A DNA stretch of 64,000 nucleotides from Alicycliphilus denitrificans_A (GCF_044792555.1 NZ_CP126238.1:1736001-1800000), one strand, 5' to 3'. Numbered from the stretch's first letter, positions 44,908-54,002 are shown. Program-made: numbers and translations. The notes: generated by a model not told the origin, from the sequence alone.

Positions 44908-46002
44908 TCAATGGGTGGAGAGGTCGGTTGCGAAAGCTTGTGCCGAAAGCTGCTGGTAGCGCTGCTGTGCCTGGGCGACGATGCCGTGGATCACGTCCTG
45001 GCAGGAGTCGAGCTTGCCGATCAGCGCTGCCACCTGCCCGGCGGACATCACGCCCTCGGCGGGCTTGCCCTCGACCATGGAGCGCTGCAGTAGCATGGGG
45101 GCGTTGGCCGCCATCACGGTCTGCGCCACGCTGGCCGGGTCTTCGCGCAGTGCCTGCCACAGCACTGACAGGGCGTGGCCGCTGGTCATGCCGGTCTGCG
45201 CCTTCCACTGCAGGGCAAGCGACAGGGCGATGCGCACGCGCTTGAGCGGCGAGGCCTTCTCCAGCATGCTCAGGTATTCGTTGGGGATCATGCGCTGGGG
45301 CATGCCGTCGACCAGGTGCGAGATGCGGATCTGCTCGGCATCCTTGGTGGCCAGGTAGCGCGCCAGTGTGGCCTGTGGCACGCCCGAGTCGCTGGTCATC
45401 AGGAAGCGCGTGCCCATGGCAATGCCCTGCGCACCAAAGGCCAGCGCCGAGAGCAGGCCGCGCCCGTCGTAGAAGCCGCCAGCGGCCACCACCGGCACCT
45501 GCACGGCATCCACCACCTGGGGCAGCAGCACCATGGTGGGCACGCTGCCAGTGTGTCCGCCGCCTTCGCCGCCCTGGATGGTGATGGCGTTGGCGCCCAT
45601 CTCTATGGCCTTTTGCGCGTGCTTGAGCGCCCCCACCGTGGGCATGCAGACGATGCCTGCATCGCGCAGGCGGCCAATGGTCTTCTTGTCCGGCCCGCGC
45701 CCGTAGCTGACGGCGCGGATCTTGTGCTTGACCGCCAGATCCAGCAGTTGCAGCGCGTTGGGCTGGAACATGTGGAAGTTCAGGCCAAAGGGGCGGTCGC
45801 CCGTCAGCTCCTTGACACGCAGGATCTCCGCCTCGATGTGGTCGGCGGCGATGGTGGCCCCGGCCAGGAAACCAAAACCCCCGGCGTTCGTCGTGGCCGC
45901 CACCAGGCTGGAACCGGCCACCCAGCCCATGGCGGTCTGCACCACAGGGAATTCGCAGCCCAGAAGGTCGCACAGGGGTGTGCGCAGCCTGTTTTCGCTC
46001 AC
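44908..46002 (-). CDS. ipdC: flavin reductase IpdC (nitronate monooxygenase-like fold)
   Basis: 364 aa FMN-binding TIM barrel of the 2-nitropropane dioxygenase-like family. LGCEFPVVQTAMGWVAGSSL; GATIAADHIEAEI; FGLNFHMFQPN; ITIQGGEGGGHTGSV; VVAAGGFYDGRGLLSAL; GIAMGTRFLMT. IpdC in actinobacteria reduces or rearranges HIP-CoA-type substrates before C-ring opening. The start is GTG at 46002, overlapping the crotonase stop by 4 bp (GTGA), so the two are translationally coupled. There is 8 bp to echA20. Confidence 0.85.
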   Translation of the reverse strand: MSENRLRTPLCDLLGCEFPVVQTAMGWVAGSSLVAATTNAGGFGFLAGATIAADHIEAEILRVKELTGDRPFGLNFHMFQPNALQLLDLAVKHKIRAVSYGRGPDKKTIGRLRDAGIVCMPTVGALKHAQKAIEMGANAITIQGGEGGGHTGSVPTMVLLPQVVDAVQVPVVAAGGFYDGRGLLSALAFGAQGIAMGTRFLMTSDSGVPQATLARYLATKDAEQIRISHLVDGMPQRMIPNEYLSMLEKASPLKRVRIALSLALQWKAQTGMTSGHALSVLWQALREDPASVAQTVMAANAPMLLQRSMVEGKPAEGVMSAGQVAALIGKLDSCQDVIHGIVAQAQQRYQQLSAQAFATDLSTH

Positions 46003-46907
46003 GCGCCGGCTCCCTGTTTGTTGGCCTGTACCATGCTTTTGGCGTCATGCCCGCCCAGCTGTCCTGCGCCCAGCACCTGGCTTTGGGCATGGGCGAAGTG
46101 GTGGTAGCCAAAGGCCATGTCCATGGTGCTGCGCAGGCCCTGCAGCTCTTCCACGCGGTTGATCACGCTCTTGGTCAGCGACAGGCCCAGGCGCGGCTGG
46201 CTGGCGATCTTTGCGGCCCAGGCGTAGGTGGCAGTTTCCAGCTCGTCGCGCGGCACCACCTTGTTGACCATGCCCATCTGGTAGGCGCGCTCGGCCGGCA
46301 TGCGCTCGCCCAGGTATAGGAACTCCTTGGCGATGCGTGGGTTCAGCTCGTGTGCGTGGGCAAAGTACTCCACGCCGGGAATGCCCATGCGCACCACCGG
46401 ATCCTGAAAGAACGCATCGTCGCTGGCGACGATGAGGTCGCACACCCAGGCCAGCATCAGGCCACCGGCGATGCAGGCGCCCTGCACCATGGCGATGGTG
46501 GGCTTGGGCATGTCGTGCCAGCGCCGGCACATGCCCAGGTAGACCTCCTGCTCGCGCGCGTAGAGCTGCTCTGCGCCCGGTTTGTTGGTGTGGTCCCACC
46601 ACAGGTGCTTGCGCTCGAAGGGCTTGTTGATGTCGCGCCCCGGTGTGCCGATGTCGTGCCCCGCGCTGAAGTGCTTGCCTGCGCCCCGCAGCACGATGAC
46701 CTTCACGGCATCGTCGCTGACGGCGCGCTCGAACGCCGCGTCCAGCGCATAGGTCATCTGCGAGTTCTGTGCGTTGTTGAAGCCGGGGCGGTTCATGGTG
46801 ACCGTGGCAATACCATCGGCCACCGCGTACAGCACGGGCTCGTCGGTTTCGTAGACGGACTGGTCTTCGCGTTGCACCAGGGCATCGCCGGGGTGGTTCT
46901 GGCTCAT
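45999..46907 (-). CDS. enoyl-CoA hydratase/isomerase (crotonase) of the steroid cluster
   Basis: 302 aa, longer than EchA20 at both ends. N-terminus VLYAVADGIATVTMNRPGFN; oxyanion loop KHFSAGHDIGTPGRD; GACIAGGLMLAWVCDLIVAS; PVVRMGIPGVEYFAHAHEL. The crotonase fold is clear; the insert IGTPGRDINKPFERKHLWWD near residue 105 and the C-terminal extension are unlike EchA20. Its partner genes on both sides (ipdB 4 bp upstream, ipdC overlapping) suggest a step between ring opening and thiolysis. The reaction is not assigned. Confidence 0.82.
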   Translation of the reverse strand: MSQNHPGDALVQREDQSVYETDEPVLYAVADGIATVTMNRPGFNNAQNSQMTYALDAAFERAVSDDAVKVIVLRGAGKHFSAGHDIGTPGRDINKPFERKHLWWDHTNKPGAEQLYAREQEVYLGMCRRWHDMPKPTIAMVQGACIAGGLMLAWVCDLIVASDDAFFQDPVVRMGIPGVEYFAHAHELNPRIAKEFLYLGERMPAERAYQMGMVNKVVPRDELETATYAWAAKIASQPRLGLSLTKSVINRVEELQGLRSTMDMAFGYHHFAHAQSQVLGAGQLGGHDAKSMVQANKQGAGA

Positions 46908-46911
46908 GGTG

Positions 46912-47682
46912 TCAGCCTCCAAGCACGCTGGCGCGCAGGCTATGGGGGTCGAGCTCGGCAAGTAGGGCCAGCTGCGCGGGCGTGGGGTCGGCCGTGGTGG
47001 GTACCTGGGCAGGGATGTGCAGCGGGAAGCCCGTGGCCTCCTGCACCTGCGCCGCCGTCACGCCGGGGTGCAGCGACACCAGGCGTGACTGGTGGTCGGG
47101 GCCGCCAAAATCGATCACGCAGAGATTGGTGAAGATGAAGCGGATGTCGGCCACCTCATCCAGGCTCCAGCCCTCTGCCAGGCGCGCCGGGTTGTAGCCC
47201 ACCGAGGCCACCATGTCCACCTCGCCCGCTACGAACACCTTGGGGCTGTGGTTGGGCACGAAGAAGGAATTGGCATGGTTGATGGAGTTGCCCGGAAAGC
47301 CGCGCACGCCCAGCATCATGGATTTGGGCCGGGCGTAGTCGCTGCCGACCATGGAGATATTGCCCTGGCCGAAGCGGTCTACCTGGGTGGGGCCCACCAT
47401 GGCGTGGCGCTTGCCGCCCCAGACGTTGTCGAAAATGCGCGCAAAGCCCATGTGGCTCTCGCGTTGCACCTGGTAGCTGCCGCGCGGGCCGATGGGTACG
47501 GGCTGCTGCACGATCCAGGCCTCGGAGTCGGTCATCATCAGGTCGGGGTTGATGCTGCGCATGCACAGCGAGGCCGCCAGGCGCGGCACGATGCCGATGC
47601 CGGTGGCCAGTACCTCGCCATCGTCCTTCCAGACCTGCGCGGCGGCGCAGATGATGCGATCCACCAGAGCAATTTCACTCAT
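46912..47682 (-). CDS. ipdB: IpdB, beta subunit of the C-ring-opening CoA-transferase-like hydrolase
   Basis: 256 aa, CoA-transferase beta fold. GSYQVQRESHMGFARIFDNVW; MVGPTQVDRFGQGNISMVGS; LGVRGFPGNSINHANSFFVPNH; FTNLCVIDFGGPDHQSRLVS and LHPGVT (split for reading) agree with actinobacterial IpdB. IpdAB opens ring C of COCHEA-CoA by adding water, not by moving CoA. It starts 17 bp after ipdA. CATCGTCC in its 5' third (47619-47626) is a chance match inside coding sequence. Confidence 0.92.
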   Translation of the reverse strand: MSEIALVDRIICAAAQVWKDDGEVLATGIGIVPRLAASLCMRSINPDLMMTDSEAWIVQQPVPIGPRGSYQVQRESHMGFARIFDNVWGGKRHAMVGPTQVDRFGQGNISMVGSDYARPKSMMLGVRGFPGNSINHANSFFVPNHSPKVFVAGEVDMVASVGYNPARLAEGWSLDEVADIRFIFTNLCVIDFGGPDHQSRLVSLHPGVTAAQVQEATGFPLHIPAQVPTTADPTPAQLALLAELDPHSLRASVLGG

Positions 47683-47699
47683 CTCGATTTCCTTTCAGG

Positions 47700-48578
47700 T
47701 CAGAACACCGGCAGGGGCAGCTTGGCAATGGCCTCGGGGCCGCCCACACGCTCCAGGTACTGTTCCTGGCTGCATTGCACGTAGCGATCAAAGTAGTTGG
47801 CCCAGCCTCCTTCTTCCTTGGCGCTCGCCGCGTATTCCTTGAAGTGCTTGGTGTCAAAGCCATACAGCGGTGCGCAGGAGCTGGGGTGTGCGCCACAGGG
47901 TAGGTGCACCACGCCCGTGGTTTCGGCGCGCTCCCAGGGTACATAGCGGGCCTCTTCGCCCTGGGCGAAATAACTGCTCTCGACCAGCTCGTCGCAGCTC
48001 ACGAAGGTGCTCCTGGCGGCGCGCGCGAACAGGTCGTCCATGTACAGGTCCGGCCCCTTGACCTGGCACACGCCGCGCGCGTCGGCGCGGTCCACGTGCA
48101 GCAGGGCCACGTCCAGATGCAGGGCGGGCATGGCTACCCACTGTTTTTTGTCATAGGGAGAGGGCACCAGCTTCAGGCCGGGGCTGTGTTTGAGCACGTC
48201 CGTGCCCAGGCCGATGCGCGTCGGGATGAAGGGCACGCGCATGGCGGCGGCCTTCAGACCCAGCAGAAAATGGCCTTCGTCGATCTCCATCACCTCCAGC
48301 GCACCGCTTTGGCGCGCCTGGCGGAAGTAGGGCTCCAACGGGATGAAGTCCAACGTGACGAACGCGAAAATGAGCTTCTTGACCTTGTCGGCGGCGCACA
48401 GCATGCCTACGTCGGCACCGCCATAGGCGACCACGGTGAGATCCTTGACGGGGCTGCGCAGCAACTCGCGCACCAGGGCCATGGGCTTGCGCCGGGGGCC
48501 CCAGCCGCCGATGCCGACGGTCATGCCGTCCTTGATCTGTGCGACTGCCTGGGCCGCGCTCATGAGTTTGTTGGCCAT
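47700..48578 (-). CDS. ipdA: IpdA, alpha subunit of the C-ring-opening CoA-transferase-like hydrolase
   Basis: 292 aa, CoA-transferase alpha fold. QIKDGMTVGIGGWGPRRKPMAL; VVAYGGADVGMLCAADKVKK; IDEGHFLLGLKAAAMRVPFI; MPALHLDVALLHVDRADARG; YMDDLFARAARSTFVSCDEL. The GGWGxRRKPMALVR block is typical of IpdA. With IpdB it forms the heterotetramer that hydrolyses the C ring of the steroid nucleus. The start at 48578 follows GGCGTG; only 5 bp separate it from the tesB stop. It is the second gene of the operon behind operator site 3. Confidence 0.92.
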   Translation of the reverse strand: MANKLMSAAQAVAQIKDGMTVGIGGWGPRRKPMALVRELLRSPVKDLTVVAYGGADVGMLCAADKVKKLIFAFVTLDFIPLEPYFRQARQSGALEVMEIDEGHFLLGLKAAAMRVPFIPTRIGLGTDVLKHSPGLKLVPSPYDKKQWVAMPALHLDVALLHVDRADARGVCQVKGPDLYMDDLFARAARSTFVSCDELVESSYFAQGEEARYVPWERAETTGVVHLPCGAHPSSCAPLYGFDTKHFKEYAASAKEEGGWANYFDRYVQCSQEQYLERVGGPEAIAKLPLPVF

Positions 48579-48583
48579 GGCGA

Positions 48584-49498
48584 TCACGCCTCCTTGTCCA
48601 GTAGTTGTTGCTGCGACACGCTGAAGTCGTGCCCCCATAGGCTCACGCGCGTGAATTCATGGGCGATATGCTCGTTCCAGTCCAGCACCGCGCCGCCGTA
48701 GCCAAACTCGATGTCGAAGTTGGAGGGTGTGCGCATGTAGAACGAAATCATCTTGTCGTTGGTGTGCTGGCCCAGCGTTGCCGTCTGCTGCACCTTGTGT
48801 GCGCGCATCCGGTCCATGGCGCGGCCTACCTCGGGCATGCCCTCTACCTCGACCATCACATGCACGCAGCCGCTTTCCACCGGAAAACCCGCGATCGCCA
48901 GGCTGTGGTGGCGGCCGTTGTTGCAGTGCAGGAAGTGGATCGGCAGCATCACGCCCTCGGTGCCCGGGGGCTCGAAGTTCATGATGTCCGACAGGCCAAA
49001 GCCCATCACGTCCTTGAAAAATGCGGCGGTCTTGGCGAAGTCGGGCGCGGGCAGCACGGTGTGGCCCATGCCTATGCCTCCCGTGACGAAGCGCGACACG
49101 CCCATGGGCGAGGCAAAGTGTGCGAAGTCGGACTTGAAGCCCCAGACCACTTCGTGGCGGTTACCAGAGGGGTCGGCAAAGCTGACCACCTGCTGCGCGC
49201 AGCGCTGGCGGCAAAAAGCGGCGTCTTCCAGCACATGGGCCACGTCGGCATTGCGCAGGGCCTGCACGGCTTGCTCGAAGGCGGACTGGCTGGCAACTTC
49301 CCAGCCCGAGGCGACATAGGCGTTGCGTGCGCCAGGCTCGACGGCAAGGCGGAACTGGCGCTCGTCCATGCGCACCAGCAAGCCTCCGTTGGCGCTGGGT
49401 GCGGTCATCATGCCCAGCACGTTCTCGGCGTAGTTTTTCCAGCGGGGCATGTCGGTGGTTTGTGCCACCACATACGCCAGGCCGCGAATGTCCATCAT
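48584..49498 (-). CDS. tesB: type I extradiol dioxygenase, TesB/HsaC type (A-ring meta-cleavage)
   Basis: 304 aa with two VOC repeats; the C-terminal one carries the iron ligands: His of GIGMGHTVLPAPD (about 147), His of NGRHHSLAIAG (about 211) and Glu of FDIEFGYGG (about 262). It cleaves 3,4-DHSA, the aromatised A-ring catechol, next to a hydroxyl. The start ATG at 49498 (MMDIRGLAY) could also be the next codon. It is the first gene behind operator site 3 (69 bp), heading an operon with ipdA, ipdB and later steps. Confidence 0.9.
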   Translation of the reverse strand: MMDIRGLAYVVAQTTDMPRWKNYAENVLGMMTAPSANGGLLVRMDERQFRLAVEPGARNAYVASGWEVASQSAFEQAVQALRNADVAHVLEDAAFCRQRCAQQVVSFADPSGNRHEVVWGFKSDFAHFASPMGVSRFVTGGIGMGHTVLPAPDFAKTAAFFKDVMGFGLSDIMNFEPPGTEGVMLPIHFLHCNNGRHHSLAIAGFPVESGCVHVMVEVEGMPEVGRAMDRMRAHKVQQTATLGQHTNDKMISFYMRTPSNFDIEFGYGGAVLDWNEHIAHEFTRVSLWGHDFSVSQQQLLDKEA

Positions 49499-49566
49499 GG
49501 TGTGTCCCTTCTCTTTCCCATGACATGGGGAGTTCGGGGCATTCTGGCCAAGGCCGGCGGCGGCAA

Positions 49567-49586
49567 CATCGTCCGTTGAGACTAAC
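49567..49586 (-). promoter_or_regulatory. putative steroid-regulon operator, site 3 (tesB operon)
   Basis: Minus strand GTTAGTCT-CAAC-GGACGATG. The GGACGATG half is proximal, 20 bp before a -10-like CAGAAT (49546-49541). The distal half is degenerate. The distance to the tesB ATG is 68 bp. Confidence 0.7.
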
Positions 49587-49901
49587 GCAGGCCGGGCCCT
49601 GTGGTGCGTGCTACGGGGGCGATGGACACAAGCTCAGGTGTACGGCCGCTTCGGCCTGCGCCGCGCTGCCGAGCATGCACAGTGACAGTGTCGCTGCCTG
49701 TGATGACAACGTGCGTGCTGGCGCTCGGCCCTGCCGGGCAGAGGGGAATCCATGGCTCCACTCCTATGGGTTTTATGGCTATCAAAAACGACCTGCCACC
49801 CACTAGGCGATGCGGGCAGGGGGGGCACGATGTCAGCGCCGCGGCAGTTGACATACTGCATTTGAACGACAGGGCAGACCCTAGTCCCCGCGTGCCGGCG
49901 T

Positions 49902-49921
49902 GTTACTCCTTTTGGACGATG
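49902..49921 (+). promoter_or_regulatory. putative steroid-regulon operator, site 5 (RND gene)
   Basis: GTTACTCC-TTTT-GGACGATG on the plus strand, 21 bp before AACAAT (49943-49948). The first possible ATG of the RND gene (49947) overlaps that -10, so the true start is more likely at 49983, 61 bp after the operator, matching the other four promoters. Confidence 0.65.
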
Positions 49922-49982
49922 CCCCTGCCGGGTAGGGCGCCGAACAATGCAAACGCCCTTGCCACTGTTTTTGCTCCTGCCC

Positions 49983-52373
49983 ATGACCATCACTGTCCAA
50001 CTCTCACGCACCGATGCCTTCGTCGCCGCCATGGCGCGGGCACTGATTCACTTGCGCAAGCCGCTGGGTGCGTTCTTCCTGTTGCTGACCGTGGCCCTGG
50101 GGATTTCGGCCCTGCAGACGCGGCTGGATCCGGGATTCAACAAGCTCATACCCCTCAAGCACCCGTACATGGCGGCATTCCTGCAGCATTCGGGCACGTT
50201 CTCTGGTGCCAACCGGGTGCTGGTAAGCGTGCACTGGAAGGGCGAGGGCGACATCTACAACTCTGAGTTCCTGACCGTGCTGCGCAAAGTGCACGATGAG
50301 GTGTTCTTCATTCCCGGGGTGAACCGAGGCAGCGTGCGCTCCATCTTTGCCCCCAATGTGCGTTACATCGAGGTGACGGAAGACGGATTTACTGGCGACG
50401 TGGTCATCCCTTCGCGCTTCAGCGGCGATGCAGAAAGCATTGCGGGGGTGCGCGGCAACGTGGCCAAGTCGGGCGTGGTCGGCCAGTTGGTGGCCAAGGA
50501 TTTGAAGTCGGCCCTGGTGCAGGCCGACCTGCTGGAGGTGAACCCGGAGACCGGGGCCCGCCTGGATTACGCCAAGGTGGCGCAGCAGCTTGAGCACATC
50601 CGCAGTGAGTTTGCCAAGGATTCCATCGATATCCAGATCGTCGGCTTTGCCAAGGTCATGGGTGACGTGATGAGCGGCCTGTTCACCGTAGTGCTGTTCT
50701 TTGCGATTGCCTTTGCCGTCACCTCCATCCTGCTGTGGATGTATTCGCGCTCGCTCAAGCTTACGGTGCTGGCGATTGCCGTGGCGCTGCTGCCGGTGAT
50801 CTGGCTGCTGGGCATATTGCCGCTGATCGGCTATGGAATCGATCCCATGTCAGTGCTGGTGCCGTTCCTGATCTTCTCCATCGGTGTGTCGCACGCGGTG
50901 CAAATGACCAACGCTTGGAAGCAGGAAGTCATGTCCGGTCAGAGCGCGCGCCAGGCGGCCGAGAGCGCGTTTCGCAAGCTCGCCATCCCCGGCATCATGG
51001 CGCTACTGGCGAATGCGCTGGGTTTTCTGGTGATTATGATGATCGACATCCCCATCGTGCACGAGTTGGGCCTGACGGCCTGCCTGGGTGTGGCGCTGAT
51101 GATCATGACCAACAAGATGTTCATGCCCATCATCCTGTCGCACCTGCGCCTGGAGTTCACCGCGCAGCAGGCTCCCGACAATGCCCGGCAGCGCCATGCA
51201 CTGTGGTGGAGCGTCTCGGCCCTGGCGCGACCGGGACCGGCGCTGGCCACGTTTGCCGTCATGCTGGCGCTGCTTGCCGGGGCCACTTATTACTCGCGCC
51301 AGCTGCAGACGGGTGATATCGGCAGCGGTGTGCCGGAGCTGCGCGCCGACTCGCGCTACAACCAGGACAACGCCAAGATCATCTCGCGCTACGCCATCGG
51401 CATGGACGTGCTCTCGATCTACGTCGAGACGAAGAACCTCGAAGAAGCCTGCCTGAACTGGGAGGTGATGAACGCTATTGAACGCTTCGACCAGCGCATG
51501 CGTGGTGTAGCTGGGGTGCAGTCCATCCGCACCATTGCGGGCCTGACCAAGCTCTACGCCGCCGGCAACAACGAGGCCAACCCGCGCTGGGCCGTGCTGC
51601 AGCGCAGCGAAGGCGGGCTGCGCGCCGGAGCCCGCGCCGCTAACCCCGAGAACGGCTACAACACCGATGGCTGCAAGACCATCCACATCGCCATCTACCT
51701 GACAGACCACGAGGGCCGCACGCTCAAGCACGTGGTCGATGAGGTGCAGGCATTCATCGACGCCAATCCTCTGCCCAACGCAACCTTCCGCCTTGCTGGC
51801 GGCAACGCCGGCGTGGCCGCCGCCACCAACGAGGCGGTGGAGAAGGCCGAGGTGCAGATGTTGATGTCCATCTTTGCCGCCATCTCGCTCTTGTGCTGGC
51901 TTACTTTCCGTAGCTGGCGCGCCGTGTTGTGCGTTATCGTGCCGCTGACCCTGGTCACCATTATGTGCAATGCCCTGATGGCACTGCTGGGTATCGGCCT
52001 GAAAGTGGCCACCTTGCCGGTGATTGCGCTGGGCGTGGGCGTGGGTGTGGACTATGGCATCTACATCTTCGAGTCCATGCAGCACGAGATGCAGGGCCGC
52101 GGCCTGGCGCTGCGCGAGGCCTTCTACGAAGCCATGCGCCAGCGCGGCACGGCCGCCGTGTTCACGGCCGTGACCATGTCGATTGGCGTGGGAACCTGGG
52201 CTTTCTCTGCCCTCAAGTTCCAGGCCGACATGGGCATTCTGCTGGCCTTCATGTTCCTGGTGAACGCCCTGGGAGCGATCTTCTTGCTGCCTGCACTGGC
52301 CTGCTGGCTGGGCGTGGAAGAAGAGCAGCGCGGTAAACAGGTGCTGCATGGGCAAGTGCATGCGGCGGCGTGA
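49983..52373 (+). CDS. RND/MMPL-family exporter of the steroid cluster
   Basis: 796 aa from the preferred ATG at 49983 (808 from 49947). About twelve membrane helices in two halves, each followed by a periplasmic domain. First half: FLLLTVALGISALQTRLDPG, then a large loop, then VVLFFAIAFAVTSILLWMYS and FLIFSIGVSHAVQMTNAW, the conserved charged helix. Second half: FAAISLLCWLTFRSWRAVLC, ALGVGVGVDYGIYIFESMQH and TAVTMSIGVGTWAFSALKFQ. RND pumps of this MMPL-like class sit in many hydrophobic-substrate catabolic clusters; they may move steroids or carriers across the envelope. The plus-strand gene has operator site 5 and overlaps the SnoaL gene reading frame by a GTGA junction. Confidence 0.85.
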   Translation: MTITVQLSRTDAFVAAMARALIHLRKPLGAFFLLLTVALGISALQTRLDPGFNKLIPLKHPYMAAFLQHSGTFSGANRVLVSVHWKGEGDIYNSEFLTVLRKVHDEVFFIPGVNRGSVRSIFAPNVRYIEVTEDGFTGDVVIPSRFSGDAESIAGVRGNVAKSGVVGQLVAKDLKSALVQADLLEVNPETGARLDYAKVAQQLEHIRSEFAKDSIDIQIVGFAKVMGDVMSGLFTVVLFFAIAFAVTSILLWMYSRSLKLTVLAIAVALLPVIWLLGILPLIGYGIDPMSVLVPFLIFSIGVSHAVQMTNAWKQEVMSGQSARQAAESAFRKLAIPGIMALLANALGFLVIMMIDIPIVHELGLTACLGVALMIMTNKMFMPIILSHLRLEFTAQQAPDNARQRHALWWSVSALARPGPALATFAVMLALLAGATYYSRQLQTGDIGSGVPELRADSRYNQDNAKIISRYAIGMDVLSIYVETKNLEEACLNWEVMNAIERFDQRMRGVAGVQSIRTIAGLTKLYAAGNNEANPRWAVLQRSEGGLRAGARAANPENGYNTDGCKTIHIAIYLTDHEGRTLKHVVDEVQAFIDANPLPNATFRLAGGNAGVAAATNEAVEKAEVQMLMSIFAAISLLCWLTFRSWRAVLCVIVPLTLVTIMCNALMALLGIGLKVATLPVIALGVGVGVDYGIYIFESMQHEMQGRGLALREAFYEAMRQRGTAAVFTAVTMSIGVGTWAFSALKFQADMGILLAFMFLVNALGAIFLLPALACWLGVEEEQRGKQVLHGQVHAAA

Positions 52374-52387
52374 TCACCTGCGCTGAC

Positions 52388-52846
52388 ATGAGTGCCGAGG
52401 CTGTCACCCAGATCACGCAGCTACTCTATCGGTATGCCGAACATATCGACCAGGGCCAGCTGGAGCAGGCGGCGGCCATGTTTGCCCAGGCCCGCATCCA
52501 CGCAGGGGGGAAACAGCCCCTGGATGTGCGGGAGCTGCTGGCACTGTGGCGCCGCCTTCTCATTCTTTATCCGTGCGGCACGCCCCGTACCCGCCACCTG
52601 ATCACCAATTCCATCATCAACGTGGCCGACGACCGGCTGAGCGCCAGCGCACGCTCGTGCTACACGGTCTTGCAGGCGGTGGATGGGTTTGCGCTGCAGG
52701 CCATTGCCAGCGGCTGCTACCACGACCGGTTTTCCTGTATCGATGGCGTCTGGCAATTTGCCGAACGCGACTACCGGCAGCTGGACTTCGTGGGCGATCT
52801 GAGCCGCCATCTGCGCACAGTGGTGAAACCTGGCGCAATCGAGTGA
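52388..52846 (+). CDS. SnoaL/NTF2-like small protein, BaiE-like geometry
   Basis: 152 aa from the ATG at 52388 (158 from a GTG at 52370, which overlaps the RND stop). One NTF2-like cone. QLLYRYAEHIDQGQLEQAAA has a Tyr and an Asp five residues later; RTRHLITNSIINV has a His; YHDRF and AERDYRQLDF give nearby Arg and Asp. The Tyr-x4-Asp plus His set is the one used by bile-acid 7-dehydratases (BaiE), but the family also includes isomerases and non-enzymes. It follows the RND gene on the plus strand and is closed by a hairpin at 52855. Confidence 0.7.
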   Translation: MSAEAVTQITQLLYRYAEHIDQGQLEQAAAMFAQARIHAGGKQPLDVRELLALWRRLLILYPCGTPRTRHLITNSIINVADDRLSASARSCYTVLQAVDGFALQAIASGCYHDRFSCIDGVWQFAERDYRQLDFVGDLSRHLRTVVKPGAIE

Positions 52847-52854
52847 ACTCCATG

Positions 52855-52879
52855 CAAAACGCCCCGATGGTCGGGGCGT
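52855..52879. terminator. bidirectional terminator between the SnoaL gene and the OYE
   Basis: Perfect 9-bp stem ACGCCCCGA/TCGGGGCGT with a TGG loop; TTTT follows on the minus strand. It lies 9 bp beyond the SnoaL stop and 32 bp beyond the convergent OYE stop. Confidence 0.75.
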
Positions 52880-52910
52880 AGTTGTCACTGCTATTGTGAA
52901 ATGCGCCTGC

Positions 52911-53987
52911 TCAGACGGTCTCAGCAGTGGCCACGGGATAGTCGTTATAGCCCGCCGCGCCCGCGGTGTAGAGCGTGCGCCGGTCGAATCTGGCCAGCGG
53001 CAGGCCCGCGCGCAGGCGCTGCACCAGGTCGGGGTTGGCGATGAAGTGGCGTGCAAAAGATATCGCCTCGCCCTGGCCGGCCTGCAGCGCGGCCTCGGCG
53101 CTGGCGCCGTCGAAGCCGTCGTTGAGGATCAGCGGGCCGCCGAAGTTCTGGCGCGCCAGCGCGAAGGCGTCGATGTCGGCACTGGGCGCGCGCATCACGT
53201 GCAGGTAGGCCAGGCCCAGGGGGCTGGCCTGGCGCATCAGCTCGGCATGGGTCGCGCCCGAATCTTCGTCGGCCGTGTCGTTGTAGGTGTTGCCCGGGTT
53301 CAGGCGCATGCCCACGCGGCCAGCGCCTATGGCCTCGGCCATGGCCTGCAGGCATTCCGCTGCAAAGCGCGCACGCGCTGCGGCGTTGCCGCCGTATGCG
53401 TCCTGGCGCTGGTTGGTGGCCGAGCTCAGGAACTGCATGCTCAGATAGCCGCTGGTGCCGTGCAGTTCCACGCCGTCAAAGCCCGCCTCGCGCGCACGCA
53501 GTGCGGCTGCGCGGTGCTCGGCGATGGCGGCTTTTACCTCTTCGGTGCTCAGTGCGCGCGGTATGTCGAAGGGCTGCATACCTGCGGCGTCGGTCCAAAT
53601 TTCGCCGCGCGCCTGCAGCGCCGAGGGCGCCACGCTGTCCACGCCGGCAGGCTTGATGTGCTGGCTGCCAATGCGCCCGCTGTGCATGATCTGCAGCACG
53701 ATGCGCCCGCCACGCTGGTGCACCGCATCCGTCACGCGGCGCCAGGCGCGCACATGGGCTGCGGTCTCTATGCCGGGCTGGCGGCAGTATGCCTGGCCGG
53801 TCACTTCGGGCCAGGTGCCCTCGGCGACGATCAGGCCGGCCGTGGCGCGCTGGGCGTAATGCTCGACCATGAGCGCGTTGGGCGTGCCGTCGGGTTCGGC
53901 GCGGTTGCGCGTCATGGGCGCCATGACGATGCGGTTGGCCAGGTGCAGGTCGCCCAGCGTGACGGGCGTGAACAAGTGCTGTGTCAT
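52911..53987 (-). CDS. old yellow enzyme family oxidoreductase (NemA-like)
   Basis: 358 aa FMN TIM barrel. VTLGDLHLANRIVMAPMTRN; LQIMHSGRIG; VELHGTSGYLSMQFLSSATN; RVGMRLNPGNTYND; SFARHFIANPDL. The usual HxxN or HxxH substrate pair reads HGTS here, so the second position is Ser. OYEs reduce activated C=C bonds; in a bile-acid cluster a ring enone made by dehydration is a fair substrate. It is the last gene of the SDR-SDR-SnoaL-OYE operon behind operator site 4, and ends at a terminator. Confidence 0.85.
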   Translation of the reverse strand: MTQHLFTPVTLGDLHLANRIVMAPMTRNRAEPDGTPNALMVEHYAQRATAGLIVAEGTWPEVTGQAYCRQPGIETAAHVRAWRRVTDAVHQRGGRIVLQIMHSGRIGSQHIKPAGVDSVAPSALQARGEIWTDAAGMQPFDIPRALSTEEVKAAIAEHRAAALRAREAGFDGVELHGTSGYLSMQFLSSATNQRQDAYGGNAAARARFAAECLQAMAEAIGAGRVGMRLNPGNTYNDTADEDSGATHAELMRQASPLGLAYLHVMRAPSADIDAFALARQNFGGPLILNDGFDGASAEAALQAGQGEAISFARHFIANPDLVQRLRAGLPLARFDRRTLYTAGAAGYNDYPVATAETV

Positions 53988-54002
53988 ACCAAAGGGGCGC
54001 GT

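Noticed and set aside
47619..47626. CATCGTCC inside ipdB, matching one half of the steroid operator
   Set aside because: It lies in coding sequence, the other half (AGACCTGC) does not pair, and no start codon follows at the expected distance.
49499..49946. A small gene in the 450-bp gap between tesB and the RND gene
   Set aside because: Short frames of both strands have no RBS or family likeness; the gap is accounted for by two divergent promoters with operator sites 3 and 5 and a trace of repeat around 49765-49790.
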